DNA of 64,000 nucleotides, from NCBI GenBank assembly GCA_902765855.1, contig CACXBF010000002.1, forward strand, positions 124,001 to 188,000, written 5' to 3'. Numbering within the stretch: position 1 is the stretch's first letter; each line of letters opens with the position of its first letter. A program made the translations under genes and the position numbers. The notes below the pieces were generated by a model. That model was not told where the DNA came from. It did no database searches and saw only the letters and a list, made by a program, of their open reading frames with translations. Shown piece by piece: positions 8,239 to 16,741 of the stretch. Source of the DNA: an uncultured Ruminococcus sp. (GTDB lineage: Bacteria; Bacillota; Clostridia; Oscillospirales; Acutalibacteraceae).

Positions 8239-9219
8239 TTGAAAAAATTTTTTGCAGTTATTTTGTTCATAGTGGTATTTTCACTTTCTATAACAATGGT
8301 TGCTGAGGCATATTATAACCTTCCACTTGATGTTGGTAACCATCATGACTATGGTGGTGGCGGAGGTGGCGGAGGTGGCGGTCATTTTGGTGGCGGTTAT
8401 TCTAGCCATGATTCTACAATAGATAGTGATTTAGAATTTTTTTTGCTGGCTTTTGCACCTGCTATAATTGCGTTATTAATTTGCTTGTTAATGATTGTTA
8501 CTCATGATAGAAGCACTTCAAAAATTCTTGATTTTATGAAAAAAAATGATGAATCATTTGATGCTGAAGGTCTAATTAAATATATAAAAGATATATTTAT
8601 TCTTAGAGAAAAAGCATTGAGCCAGTTTGATTTAAAAACAATCCGCTCTATTGAAACCGACGAAGCATTCGCCTCGCACGAGTCTTGGCTAAATGAATAT
8701 ATCCATATAGGAGAAAAAGATTGCATTAGAAAAATAGAAGTACAAAAGGTTAAGCTGACTAAATATGTTCGTGATAAAGAAACAGAGCATTTATCTGTTT
8801 TGATTGATGCCCAATTTCAAGTTCAAGGTGTAGCATGGACAAAACTTTTTGATAAGGATAATGCAAATAAATTATTAAATTCTTTTGTTGAGATAAAAAA
8901 ACATAATACACCTTCTAAAAGAAAGCGAAATAATAAAAATTCTAATGATGATTTATTAACTATTAAAAAATGTATAGGAAATATAAACCCAAGATATTGC
9001 ATTACTCTGACAAGGTGTAGACGAGAAAATTCGAGTGATAATACTTGTCCTTTCTGTGGTGCGAAATTCAAACTTAATAGTTTTGGAAAATGTATATATT
9101 GTGGTAGTATCATAAAGTGGACTATCTCTGATATACATATAGATAGTTCAAGCTCTCGTGAGTCTTATAAAAATTGTATAGTTCTTTTAGATGAGGGACA
9201 AAAGGATAATAAAGATTGA
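8239..9219 (+). CDS. Array gene 4: divergent Tim44-like domain protein with zinc ribbon and poly-Gly linker
   Basis: About 326 residues. The start is probably TTG 8239, with AGGGG nine bases upstream and a paralogue-like MKKFFAVIL N-terminus; GTG 8233 is too close to that site. Signal peptide, AEAYYNLPLDVGN, a run of ten glycines, a transmembrane helix (about 69-88), then a Tim44-like domain that is the most divergent in the array. It carries a Lys/Asn-rich insertion of about 40 residues before the LTRC strand. The zinc ribbon keeps CPFC-x11-CIYC. Its CIRKIEVQ and KYVRD stretches group it with gene 1. Confidence 0.8.
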   Translation: MKKFFAVILFIVVFSLSITMVAEAYYNLPLDVGNHHDYGGGGGGGGGGHFGGGYSSHDSTIDSDLEFFLLAFAPAIIALLICLLMIVTHDRSTSKILDFMKKNDESFDAEGLIKYIKDIFILREKALSQFDLKTIRSIETDEAFASHESWLNEYIHIGEKDCIRKIEVQKVKLTKYVRDKETEHLSVLIDAQFQVQGVAWTKLFDKDNANKLLNSFVEIKKHNTPSKRKRNNKNSNDDLLTIKKCIGNINPRYCITLTRCRRENSSDNTCPFCGAKFKLNSFGKCIYCGSIIKWTISDIHIDSSSSRESYKNCIVLLDEGQKDNKD

Positions 9220-9239
9220 TTGGAGTAAATCGTAATAAT

Positions 9240-10163
9240 ATGAAAAAAATTTTTACTATAGTTTTTTCTATAATAGTGATATTTTCACTTTCCACAACAA
9301 TGGTTGCTGAGGCATATTATGAGTTGCCTGCCTATGTAAACAATAACTATGAAAATGATAATCAACCTACTACTGACTATCATTTTTCCCAGACTCGCCG
9401 TCATCGTTCCCGCTCTCGTTATCGTAGCCGTTCATATATAGGGGGCTCAACCACCACTTCAAGTGATTCGGGTATAGCCGGAAATATAGCTGTTGCAATA
9501 ATATATTCGGTAGCGGTTCTTGCAGTGCTTGCCTTTATATTTATAGCTTTTAAGAGAAAGAAGAAGGAATCGACAAAGGTTTATAGCAATATTCCGCCGA
9601 TGTTTCCACATAATTCTAATATGCAAATTGCTGTATATCTCAAACAAAAAGATAAGAATTTCGATATGGAAAAATTTCTTAATTGGGCTAAAAATATCTT
9701 TTTAACTCTTGAAAATGCTTTTTCACAGAGAGATTGGCAAAAAATTTATACACTTGAATCTCAAGAGCTTTTTGAACAGCATAATGCTAAGATACAGGAG
9801 CTTATTAGTCTTGGCAGAATAGAGGTTAAGGACAATATAAATATTATAGACGCTTACCTTCATAAACTGCTTGTAGACGAAAATTCTGAAAGTCTTATTG
9901 TAAGTATCAGAGCAACTATGAATGATTATATTGTAGATGAAGCATCTGGCAGCATTATTACTGGTAAAAAAGAAGAAGTTTTTGATACTATTTATCAGAT
10001 GACCTTCACAAAAACTAACGGTGTAAAAACTACAATTATGAATGGCGAAAGTATCACTCAAGCTGAAAAATCCGACTGGATTCTCACAAAATTTGAGCCT
10101 GTTGATAATAATTTTGTTGATGATATCAGCGGTGTAGTTTTTAATAATAACAATAGATTTTGA
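9240..10163 (+). CDS. Array gene 5: Tim44-like domain protein that has lost the zinc ribbon
   Basis: 307 residues from ATG 9240 (MKKIFTIVFS..); the extra codons upstream read through a non-conserved junction. Signal peptide, AEAYYELPAYVNN, an Arg-Ser-rich linker (RRHRSRSRYRSRS), transmembrane helix about 78-101, KRKKK stop-transfer, NIPPMFPHN and a complete Tim44-like domain. After TTIMNG the paralogues have 35-40 residues containing CxxC-x11-CxxC before the final W-x-L strand. Here the junction is GESITQAEKSDWILTKF, so all four cysteines are missing while reading frame and C-terminal tail are intact. This is a clean internal deletion and not a frameshift. Confidence 0.82.
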   Translation: MKKIFTIVFSIIVIFSLSTTMVAEAYYELPAYVNNNYENDNQPTTDYHFSQTRRHRSRSRYRSRSYIGGSTTTSSDSGIAGNIAVAIIYSVAVLAVLAFIFIAFKRKKKESTKVYSNIPPMFPHNSNMQIAVYLKQKDKNFDMEKFLNWAKNIFLTLENAFSQRDWQKIYTLESQELFEQHNAKIQELISLGRIEVKDNINIIDAYLHKLLVDENSESLIVSIRATMNDYIVDEASGSIITGKKEEVFDTIYQMTFTKTNGVKTTIMNGESITQAEKSDWILTKFEPVDNNFVDDISGVVFNNNNRF

Positions 10164-10191
10164 TTAAAAAATTAAAATCAGAGGGTAGTGT

Positions 10192-11109
10192 ATGAAAAGA
10201 AAAATTTTATCTGTACTTATTATAATTCTTTGCATAGGAACATTCAGTCTTAGTGCGTATGCTTCAAGTTATGAAATATCTGATATGACAAGATATGTTA
10301 ATCGCAGTTCTTCTTCATCATCAAACGACCTTTCTGGCATTTGGATTTTGTTAATGGTATTTATTGCTGTTGGTGGATATTATTTTATAAAATATCAGTA
10401 CCAAAAAACCAAAGACGATAATGCCGGTGAGAGATTTATTCGTGAAAGAGATAAACAAATGGCTCAGGTAAATTCTCATAACTTCGGTGAACCAAAGAAT
10501 TTAACAGAGCAAATCGCTAATGAAATTCGCAAGAACGATAAAAATTTCAGCGGAGATAGATTTATATGGTTTGCGGAAAACTATTTTATAGCATATAAAG
10601 ACGCTTTTGGCGAGAGAAATCTTAAACTTATAGAAGACCTTACTACAGAAGATATATTCTTTGATGATAAAAAAATAATTGAAGACGATATTGAAAAGGG
10701 CATTGCTCATATATGCAACAGAATAAACTTTCAAACAGATTATATCTATCGATATGAATATAATGATAAATTTGAATATGCAAGCCTTTACATAAAAGCT
10801 AAAGCTGTTGAATATATAGAAGATATTGTAACAGGAGATTCTATTCACGGTAATAAATATATGGATAACTTTATTATTTATAGTATGACACTTAGGCGTA
10901 AACTTGGAGAAAAAAGTTTTATAGGCACAGGTGTTTCAAGCTGTCAGTGTCCGAACTGTGGTTCTAATATTGATTCGGTTATTGCCGGAAAATGTAGATT
11001 CTGTGGTCAAACTGTCAAAACAACAAAGTCAAGCTGGAGAATTTCCGCAATAAGAAAAACTCAAATCGGAACAGACCTCGGTATGTCTGGAATATTCAGA
11101 ATAACTTAA
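10192..11109 (+). CDS. Array gene 6: Tim44-like domain protein with zinc ribbon
   Basis: 305 residues. Signal peptide about 1-24 (ends ..SAYASS), a Ser-rich linker, transmembrane helix about 48-66, then a polar juxtamembrane region and a Tim44-like domain (about 103-250) with the pattern IRKNDKNFSGDRFIWFAENYF and DAFGERNLKLIEDL. The zinc ribbon is CPNC-x11-CRFC, with one additional Cys just before it. It lacks the AYYNLP motif of genes 1-5. RBS AGAGGG stands about 7 bases before ATG 10192. It is more distant from genes 1-3 than they are from each other, suggesting an older duplication. Confidence 0.8.
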   Translation: MKRKILSVLIIILCIGTFSLSAYASSYEISDMTRYVNRSSSSSSNDLSGIWILLMVFIAVGGYYFIKYQYQKTKDDNAGERFIRERDKQMAQVNSHNFGEPKNLTEQIANEIRKNDKNFSGDRFIWFAENYFIAYKDAFGERNLKLIEDLTTEDIFFDDKKIIEDDIEKGIAHICNRINFQTDYIYRYEYNDKFEYASLYIKAKAVEYIEDIVTGDSIHGNKYMDNFIIYSMTLRRKLGEKSFIGTGVSSCQCPNCGSNIDSVIAGKCRFCGQTVKTTKSSWRISAIRKTQIGTDLGMSGIFRIT

Positions 11110-11123
11110 AAGGAGAATTTGAA

Positions 11124-12314
11124 ATGGGTTTTTTTGATAATGATGAATACGATAATATAAGTCCTGAATCTCTTGACGGACTTGCTTATGATGAGCTTAA
11201 TAAAAGACTTCACGAATATAATCAGGCAATAGCTGATGAAGATGAAGATGTTATTCAGGCAAGAAAAGAAAAGCAGAAGAAAGAAGTTCATATTTTCGCT
11301 GCTGCCTGTATTATAATTTTTGGTATAGCCATAGGATATTTCTTATATATATATATAAATTATACTGAGCTTTATGTAAAGAATTTTGGCATTCGCCCAA
11401 AGGGAAAGGCAAGTGATGAGGATATTATATTCTTAGGTTTTACTGTTCTTGCACCTGCGATTCCATATATATTAGTTGCTATTACTATTGGAATAATTGC
11501 TATTTTTTCTTATTATTTTATCAAGGCAAAGAAAAATCCTAAGAGTATAGATGATTATCTTAAAATCAATGAGATTGAAGACGAAAATCTTATTCGTGAC
11601 GGCTTTACTCCTCAGAATTTCCACCCGGAATCTTTTGCTAATCCGAAGCAAAAGCCTTCACCATATATTTCTCCAAATAACTATACAAGCGAGATTATGG
11701 TATTTCTGCAAAGTACAGACCCTACTTTTAATTCGCTTGAATTTATCGAATGGGGAAAGAAGTGTTTCAGAATATTTTGGGACGCTTGGACGATTGGCAA
11801 TATGGAGGCGGCGAGAATATTTGTAAGTGATGACTTATATAATAAGATGCGTTCGCTCTTTGAGGATAACATTAAGAAAAACCGCAAAGATGTCTATAAG
11901 ATTTATTCTCTTTTAGGCTGCTTTCTGAATAAATATGAGAGAGAATCCGGATTTGAATATCTCACAATATATCTGACATCTGTTCATAGACATTATGTTC
12001 TCGATACACGCAGAAATTCAAATATTCCTATTGAGGGAAGTATCTCAGAGGATATGAAAACAGTTTATCAGCTTAAATTTATGAGAAGATTTACGCTTGA
12101 CCAAAAGACAAAGATTAAGGGCGGCATACAGACAGTTATTTGTCCGAACTGTGGTGCAGAGGTAACAGCACTTAATGCAGGACGCTGTGAATTTTGCGGA
12201 AGTGTCATTAAGGTAAGCGAATTTTCTTGGGTACTTTCGGATATTGATGAATACATAAGGAATAAAACGCCTGTTGATAATCGTGGCGTAATAATCCACA
12301 ATGTAAAATTTTAG
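11124..12314 (+). CDS. Array gene 7: two-TM Tim44-like domain protein with zinc ribbon, no signal peptide
   Basis: 396 residues, 14 bases after gene 6, with AAAGGAG before ATG 11124. The N-terminus is acidic and cytosolic-looking (residues 1-55), followed by two transmembrane helices (about 56-80 and 104-136) that replace the signal peptide plus single helix of the other paralogues, so both ends should face the cytosol. The Tim44-like domain (about 190-340) keeps FLQSTDPTFNSLEF and DAWTIGNMEAARIFVSDDLY, and the zinc ribbon is CPNC-x11-CEFC followed by SEFSWVLSD. It ends the array; a perfect 14-bp inverted repeat follows. Confidence 0.8.
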   Translation: MGFFDNDEYDNISPESLDGLAYDELNKRLHEYNQAIADEDEDVIQARKEKQKKEVHIFAAACIIIFGIAIGYFLYIYINYTELYVKNFGIRPKGKASDEDIIFLGFTVLAPAIPYILVAITIGIIAIFSYYFIKAKKNPKSIDDYLKINEIEDENLIRDGFTPQNFHPESFANPKQKPSPYISPNNYTSEIMVFLQSTDPTFNSLEFIEWGKKCFRIFWDAWTIGNMEAARIFVSDDLYNKMRSLFEDNIKKNRKDVYKIYSLLGCFLNKYERESGFEYLTIYLTSVHRHYVLDTRRNSNIPIEGSISEDMKTVYQLKFMRRFTLDQKTKIKGGIQTVICPNCGAEVTALNAGRCEFCGSVIKVSEFSWVLSDIDEYIRNKTPVDNRGVIIHNVKF

Positions 12315-12385
12315 TGGATATGTGACTGCACAGGGCAAGAAGCGGGGGAGTGATTCCGCAGTTAAGACAATGATAATATAAAATA

Positions 12386-12416
12386 TGAGGGTACTTGAAG
12401 TATTCAAGTACCCTCA
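12386..12416. terminator. Perfect hairpin between convergent genes
   Basis: Arms TGAGGGTACTTGAA (12386-12399) and TTCAAGTACCCTCA (12403-12416) pair perfectly around GTA. A T-rich tail is present when read on the minus strand, so it most clearly terminates the lipoprotein gene; it probably also ends the array transcript. Confidence 0.75.
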
Positions 12417-12460
12417 TCACATCTCTAAAGGTTAGTGTTTGTTTTCTAATAGCTTTGGAC

Positions 12461-13195
12461 TCAATCAAGAACGGTCTTGTTCATATTTATCTCCACGAAT
12501 TTTCCGGTTTTGTCAAAAATAAAAGTATATCCCTTATACCCTTGTGTTTGACGACTATTATACATATACTCACAACCTGTCGGAGTATCGTTCTTCTGTA
12601 AGTTTTCTGCACCCACAATCTTTAGAAGCTCAGATTCGCTCATTCCAAACTTAATACCCCCAGACAATTCAAAATCTACATTTTTATTAAGTGTGCTGTT
12701 AATATAAACGCTTGTTGCCATTGCATCCTTGGCACTAATCGTCTTATCCGTAAAATTTTTAACATTAAATAGGAACTCCATATCATCTTTCGTTACACAT
12801 AAGCCTAAAAGTGCTTCTTGACCCGCTTTTATGCTATCATTTTGAGCTACAATAGTCCAGCCGTTTTTGGTAAGTTCCGACACTGGCATCGGCATCGTAT
12901 AAATATCTCCCTGAAATCTGAATGTGTATGATGTATAATCATCATTTAAACTCGATGGTACCTTATACTCAAACTGACTTGCCTCACTTGACTCTGATAC
13001 AGCTTCACTTGAAATCAAGGATTTTTCCTCACTCGAAACCGTAGACACATTTTCATTAGATACAACATTACTTGACTGAGAAACAGAGCTTGAATTCTCA
13101 TTTCCGCTTGAACAAGCTGTGAATACCCCTATTGTACATAATAGTGCTGTGGACAAAATCACTGATTTTTTGAACATATTATTTTCACGAAACAT
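12461..13195 (-). CDS. Putative lipoprotein, possible SmpA-like C-terminal domain
   Basis: 244 residues. The start at 13195 is set by TATGGAGGT seven bases upstream; longer upstream frames lack a ribosome site. N-terminal signal with Cys28 in the lipobox VFTAC, then a Ser/Glu-rich linker (about 30-85) and a globular part. The C-terminal stretch GIKFGMSESELLKIVG followed by a Tyr-rich strand and FDKTGKFVEINM resembles small lipoproteins of the SmpA/BLIP-like fold, but the match is only by pattern. Function unknown. It has its own terminator and probably its own promoter. Confidence 0.75.
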   Translation of the reverse strand: MFRENNMFKKSVILSTALLCTIGVFTACSSGNENSSSVSQSSNVVSNENVSTVSSEEKSLISSEAVSESSEASQFEYKVPSSLNDDYTSYTFRFQGDIYTMPMPVSELTKNGWTIVAQNDSIKAGQEALLGLCVTKDDMEFLFNVKNFTDKTISAKDAMATSVYINSTLNKNVDFELSGGIKFGMSESELLKIVGAENLQKNDTPTGCEYMYNSRQTQGYKGYTFIFDKTGKFVEINMNKTVLD

Positions 13196-13304
13196 TTTAT
13201 TACCTCCATATTGTATTTTTAATATTATAATATATGATTTTATAAAAGTCAATATAGAATTTGCTAAGTGGGGAGATGGCTTGTTGTAAAATTTTATTTG
13301 GGAT

Positions 13305-13375
13305 TTTTTAAAGGCTTGTAGGTCAAGGGTAACATCCTTGTTGCTCTTCACAGAAAGCGACATACTGTACGAATT
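13305..13375 (+). repeat. Degenerate remnant of the intergenic hairpin repeat
   Basis: TTTTTTAAAGGCTTGTAGGT followed by a decayed AAGGG...CCTTG hairpin and a CTCTTCACAGAAAGCGAC segment align with copy C (22768-22825), where the intact hairpins are present. It looks like an eroded fragment of the repeat family. Confidence 0.6.
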
Positions 13376-13390
13376 TCGAAATCTATAATA

Positions 13391-13428
13391 AAAAGCCATA
13401 GCTCTCAAATAAAGAACTATGGCTTTTT
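13391..13428 (-). terminator. Hairpin terminator of the SGNH lipoprotein gene
   Basis: AAAAGCCATAG (13391-13401) pairs with CTATGGCTTTT (13418-13428). It lies downstream of the minus-strand SGNH gene and has T tracts on both sides. Confidence 0.8.
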
Positions 13429-13449
13429 ATGTTGATATTTTATTATTTA

Positions 13450-14304
13450 TTATGCGATTAGATATTTTATAGCATTAACCATTCTTAAATATGCATTGGG
13501 CTGAAGATGGTAGCCGTCCGGAGAATCGTCCTCATCAAGATAACCATATTCATTCCTAAGATAGCTATTGACATCAAGATAGACGGCATTATGTTCTTTC
13601 GCAATATTTTTTATCATTGTATTGAATTTTGCAATATTTTTGGTATTCATTCCGTCCTCGCCTTTAGCTTCAAGGCTTTGGGTTATCGGCGTAATAGAAA
13701 GTAAATATATATTTGCATTAGGTAGATTTGTATGTATTTCATCAACAAGTTCTGCGTAATCATCGGTAAAAATATCAGGATAAGACCAGCCAACCTCATT
13801 AACGCCAAACATTATAAAAATATTTTTATAATCCTTAGAGAACATTTCATCAAGCATAGGCTTTTTGTGGTTATCAAGCTTTTGGTCAAAAACTGTTGCA
13901 ACATTCATTCCGATATATGAATAAACATCTGCCTTATCCACAAGATTATACTCTTCTAAATCTCCGAAAAGCGAATTTCCTAAAAAGGCAAAGCTACTAT
14001 TAAAGGTAATATTCGTTTCAGGAATTTTAGTTTTGTTGTTTACGCTGTTAGCAGGAAGCTTTTCAGCTTTAGATTCTGTTTTTGACTCGGTCTTAGACTC
14101 CGATTTTGATTCAGCCTTTGACTCGTTCTTAGATTCCGTCTTTGATTCAGCTTTGGATTCTGTCTTAGACTCCGCCTTTGATTCTACTTTAGATTCAATT
14201 TTGCTTTCTGTATTCGGGCTTGAGCTTTCTGGATTATCTTTACCACAGCCGACAAGTGAAAGCAATATAGCCATAGCAAAAATTACTGCAAGGGATTTTT
14301 TCAT
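13450..14304 (-). CDS. SGNH/GDSL-family hydrolase lipoprotein with ESK-repeat stalk
   Basis: 284 residues from ATG 14304 (AAGG about 10 bases upstream; an in-frame GTG at 14313 is too close to it). Lipobox LVGC with Cys20, then twelve ESK tri/tetrapeptide repeats (about 33-80), a hydrophilic, probably extended stalk. The hydrolase domain follows: block I FLGNSL (Ser111 as nucleophile), GVNE (block III Asn), and DGYHLQPNAY near the C-terminus with Asp263 and His266. Family members are surface esterases, often deacetylating glycans or peptidoglycan. Substrate unknown. The stalk would hold the enzyme away from the membrane, through the wall. Confidence 0.88.
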   Translation of the reverse strand: MKKSLAVIFAMAILLSLVGCGKDNPESSSPNTESKIESKVESKAESKTESKAESKTESKNESKAESKSESKTESKTESKAEKLPANSVNNKTKIPETNITFNSSFAFLGNSLFGDLEEYNLVDKADVYSYIGMNVATVFDQKLDNHKKPMLDEMFSKDYKNIFIMFGVNEVGWSYPDIFTDDYAELVDEIHTNLPNANIYLLSITPITQSLEAKGEDGMNTKNIAKFNTMIKNIAKEHNAVYLDVNSYLRNEYGYLDEDDSPDGYHLQPNAYLRMVNAIKYLIA

Positions 14305-14487
14305 TATACGCACACCTTTATTTAAATTCTCTCAGAAAATTATACACCCACTTCTATGATAAATCAACAGATAAAGGTACAATTTAGCAAAATAAATCAT
14401 ATACCAAAATTTAACATTTATTAGGTAAAGAAACATTTTTGCAAATAACTTTACTAACATTGTCATAGTGATATTATGAAGCTTTCG

Positions 14488-14516
14488 TTGACACCTACAT
14501 AAAAAAAGATTATAAT
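14488..14516 (+). promoter_or_regulatory. Consensus SigA promoter of ilvD
   Basis: TTGACA (14488-14493), 17-base spacer, TATAAT (14511-14516): a perfect consensus. Transcription would start near 14523, leaving a leader of about 30 bases with no room for a T-box or attenuator. Confidence 0.85.
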
Positions 14517-14554
14517 ATATCTATGAATTTCATTTAAGAAAGTAGGTTATCCAA

Positions 14555-16222
14555 ATGAAAAGTGATAAGCTTAATAATGGCGTTGACTGGGCTCCGAGAA
14601 GGTCGCTCCTCCACGCACTCGGTATGACTAACGAAGAAATCGCACAGCCTCTTGTCGGTATCGTAAGTTCATATAACGAAATCGTTCCGGGCCATATGAA
14701 CATAGACAAAATCGTAGATGCTGTTAAGCAGGGCGTCGCTATGGCTGGCGGTACTCCTGTTGTTTTTCCGGCTATTGCCGTATGTGACGGTATCGCTATG
14801 GGACATGAGGGCATGAAGTATTCCCTTGTAACCCGTGACCTTATCGCAGATTCAACAGAGGCTATGGCTATGGCTCACGGCTTAGACGCTCTTGTTATGG
14901 TTCCTAACTGTGATAAGAATGTTCCGGGCTTACTTATGGCTGCTGCCCGTGTTAATATTCCAACTATCTTTGTCAGTGGCGGTCCTATGCTTGCTGGTCT
15001 TGTTGATGGTTGCAAGAGAAGCCTTTCAAGTATGTTTGAGGCTGTCGGCGCTTATAATGCAGGAAAAATTTCTGCTGAAAAGCTTGAGGAATTTGAGAAC
15101 AAAGTCTGTCCAACCTGTGGCTCTTGCTCAGGTATGTATACAGCTAACTCTATGAACTGCCTTACAGAGGTTCTCGGTATGGGACTTCGTGGCAATGGTA
15201 CTATTCCTGCTGTATATTCAGAGAGAATTCAGCTTGCTAAACACGCAGGTATGCAGGTCATGGAGCTTCTCCGCAAGGATATTAAACCTCGTGATATTAT
15301 GACACTTGACGCATTCAAGAACGCTCTCACAATGGATATGGCTCTTGGCTGCAGTACAAACTCTATGCTCCATCTTCCGGCTATCGCTCACGAATGTGGC
15401 ATTGAGCTTGATCTTGATATGGCCAACGCAATCAGTGAAAAGACACCTAATATTTGTCATCTTGCTCCTGCCGGTAGTCACTATATGGAAGAGCTTAACG
15501 AGGCAGGCGGTATCTACGCTGTTATGAAAGAAATTGACAAGCTTGGCTTGCTCAAGACTGACATTATCACTTGCACTGGTAAGACTGTTGCAGAAAACAT
15601 TGCAAATGCTGTCAATAAGAATACTGATGTTATCCGTCACTCTGATAATCCTTATTCAAAGACCGGCGGTATCGCAGTTCTCAAGGGCAACCTTGCTCCT
15701 GATTCATGCGTTGTTAAGCGTTCTGCTGTTGCTCCTGAAATGCTTGTACATTCAGGCCCGGCAAAGGTTTATGATTGCGAAGAGGACGCTATGGCTGCTA
15801 TCAATGGCGGTGAAATCGTAGACGGTGATGTTGTTGTCATTCGTTATGAAGGCCCTAAGGGTGGTCCTGGTATGCGTGAAATGCTCAATCCTACATCTGC
15901 TATTATGGGTAGAGGACTTGGCAGCACAGTTGCCCTCATCACAGACGGACGCTTCTCTGGTGCAACTCGTGGTGCGGCTATCGGCCATGTATCACCTGAG
16001 GCTGCTGTTGGTGGAAATATTGCTCTCATCAAGAATGGCGATATTATAGATATTGATATTCCTGCAAATACAATTAATGTTCGTCTTTCTGACGAAGAGC
16101 TTGCAGAACGCCGTAAAGCTTGGACACCAAGAGAACCTAAGATTACAACAGGCTATCTCGCAAGATACGCTTCTCTCGTAACATCAGGTAACAGGGGAGC
16201 TGTTCTCGAAGTAAAGAAATAA
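14555..16222 (+). CDS. ilvD: Dihydroxy-acid dehydratase
   Basis: 555-residue enzyme converting 2,3-dihydroxy-isovalerate and -methylvalerate to the 2-oxoacid precursors of valine, leucine and isoleucine. Visible motifs: [10 protein letters not shown] (Cys119), [19 protein letters not shown] (Cys185, 188, 191) and [19 protein letters not shown] near the C-terminus. The N-terminal loop reads NEIVPGH, as in the E. coli-like group with an oxygen-labile 4Fe-4S cluster, and not TPCN as in the 2Fe-2S group; that assignment is inference. It stands alone, with its own consensus promoter and terminator; no other ilv or leu gene lies in the window. Confidence 0.97.
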   Translation: MKSDKLNNGVDWAPRRSLLHALGMTNEEIAQPLVGIVSSYNEIVPGHMNIDKIVDAVKQGVAMAGGTPVVFPAIAVCDGIAMGHEGMKYSLVTRDLIADSTEAMAMAHGLDALVMVPNCDKNVPGLLMAAARVNIPTIFVSGGPMLAGLVDGCKRSLSSMFEAVGAYNAGKISAEKLEEFENKVCPTCGSCSGMYTANSMNCLTEVLGMGLRGNGTIPAVYSERIQLAKHAGMQVMELLRKDIKPRDIMTLDAFKNALTMDMALGCSTNSMLHLPAIAHECGIELDLDMANAISEKTPNICHLAPAGSHYMEELNEAGGIYAVMKEIDKLGLLKTDIITCTGKTVAENIANAVNKNTDVIRHSDNPYSKTGGIAVLKGNLAPDSCVVKRSAVAPEMLVHSGPAKVYDCEEDAMAAINGGEIVDGDVVVIRYEGPKGGPGMREMLNPTSAIMGRGLGSTVALITDGRFSGATRGAAIGHVSPEAAVGGNIALIKNGDIIDIDIPANTINVRLSDEELAERRKAWTPREPKITTGYLARYASLVTSGNRGAVLEVKK

Positions 16223-16240
16223 GATTTTATATTTTAGATT

Positions 16241-16278
16241 GCACACACGGTTCGGGCTAAGAATTGTGTGTGCTTTTT
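16241..16278 (+). terminator. Terminator of ilvD
   Basis: GCACACACGG (16241-16250) pairs with TTGTGTGTGC (16264-16273) with one G-T pair, followed by TTTTT. Confidence 0.88.
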
Positions 16279-16319
16279 GTATTAATATAACTTTATTAGG
16301 TATAAGTCAATATAACAAA

Positions 16320-16357
16320 AAACGCTACAACTTACATTCTTATAAGCTGTAGCGTTT
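16320..16357 (-). terminator. Hairpin terminator downstream of the XRE regulator
   Basis: AAACGCTACAACTTA (16320-16334) pairs with TAAGCTGTAGCGTTT (16343-16357) with one mismatch; read on the minus strand it is followed by TTTTTTG. Confidence 0.75.
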
Positions 16358-16453
16358 CTTATGTTGTTTTTATTCAGGCCTTTAAAGTGTTTTTAAAAAA
16401 TCTGATAAAGCGGAAATTAAATCAGATTTTCAGTTGATTAATAACAAACGAAA

Positions 16454-16741
16454 TTACTTTTGGTTATTAACTGCGATATCATCAACCAACTGTTGAATGT
16501 GAGCAATCTGCTCCTCGTTAAGACCGGAAATCAAGAGATACTTCTTATCGTCAAGACCGAGAAGATAATCTGTGCTTACTGAGAAGAAATCAGCAATCTT
16601 AACGAGCATTTCGATTGAAGGAAGGATATTGTCATTCTCCCAGTTAGAGATGCTCTGCTTGGAAACAGATAAGCTTCTTGCAAGCTCTACTTGAGTAATA
16701 TTTCTTGCGGATCTTAATTCACGAATTCTTACATTTAACAT
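16454..16741 (-). CDS. XRE-family helix-turn-helix transcriptional regulator
   Basis: 95 residues. An N-terminal Cro/C1-type HTH spans about residues 4-60: IRELRSARNITQVELARSLSVSKQSISNWENDNILPSIEMLVKIADFFSVSTDYLLG is the textbook XRE pattern with the Q-x-S-I-S-x-W-E recognition helix. The short C-terminal tail (61-95) is acidic with no recognisable sensor domain. GGGGAA lies before ATG 16741. It stands alone, divergent from the glycosyltransferase operon across a 426-base AT-rich gap, so autoregulation or control of that operon is possible but not shown by any operator I can identify. Confidence 0.93.
   Translation of the reverse strand: MLNVRIRELRSARNITQVELARSLSVSKQSISNWENDNILPSIEMLVKIADFFSVSTDYLLGLDDKKYLLISGLNEEQIAHIQQLVDDIAVNNQK

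Noticed and set aside
12318..12362. Possible further repeat remnant (GAGTGATTCCGCAG)
   Set aside because: Only a short match to the GAGCGATTCCGCGTC module; too short to call with confidence.
14065..14208. Short regular repeats that could be taken for a CRISPR array
   Set aside because: The period is 12 bases without spacers, and the sequence is coding on the minus strand.
14033..14359. Open frame on the plus strand with DS(A/V)FDS repeats
   Set aside because: It is the antisense shadow of the ESK-repeat region of the SGNH lipoprotein; it has no ribosome site and its repeats follow from the opposite strand.
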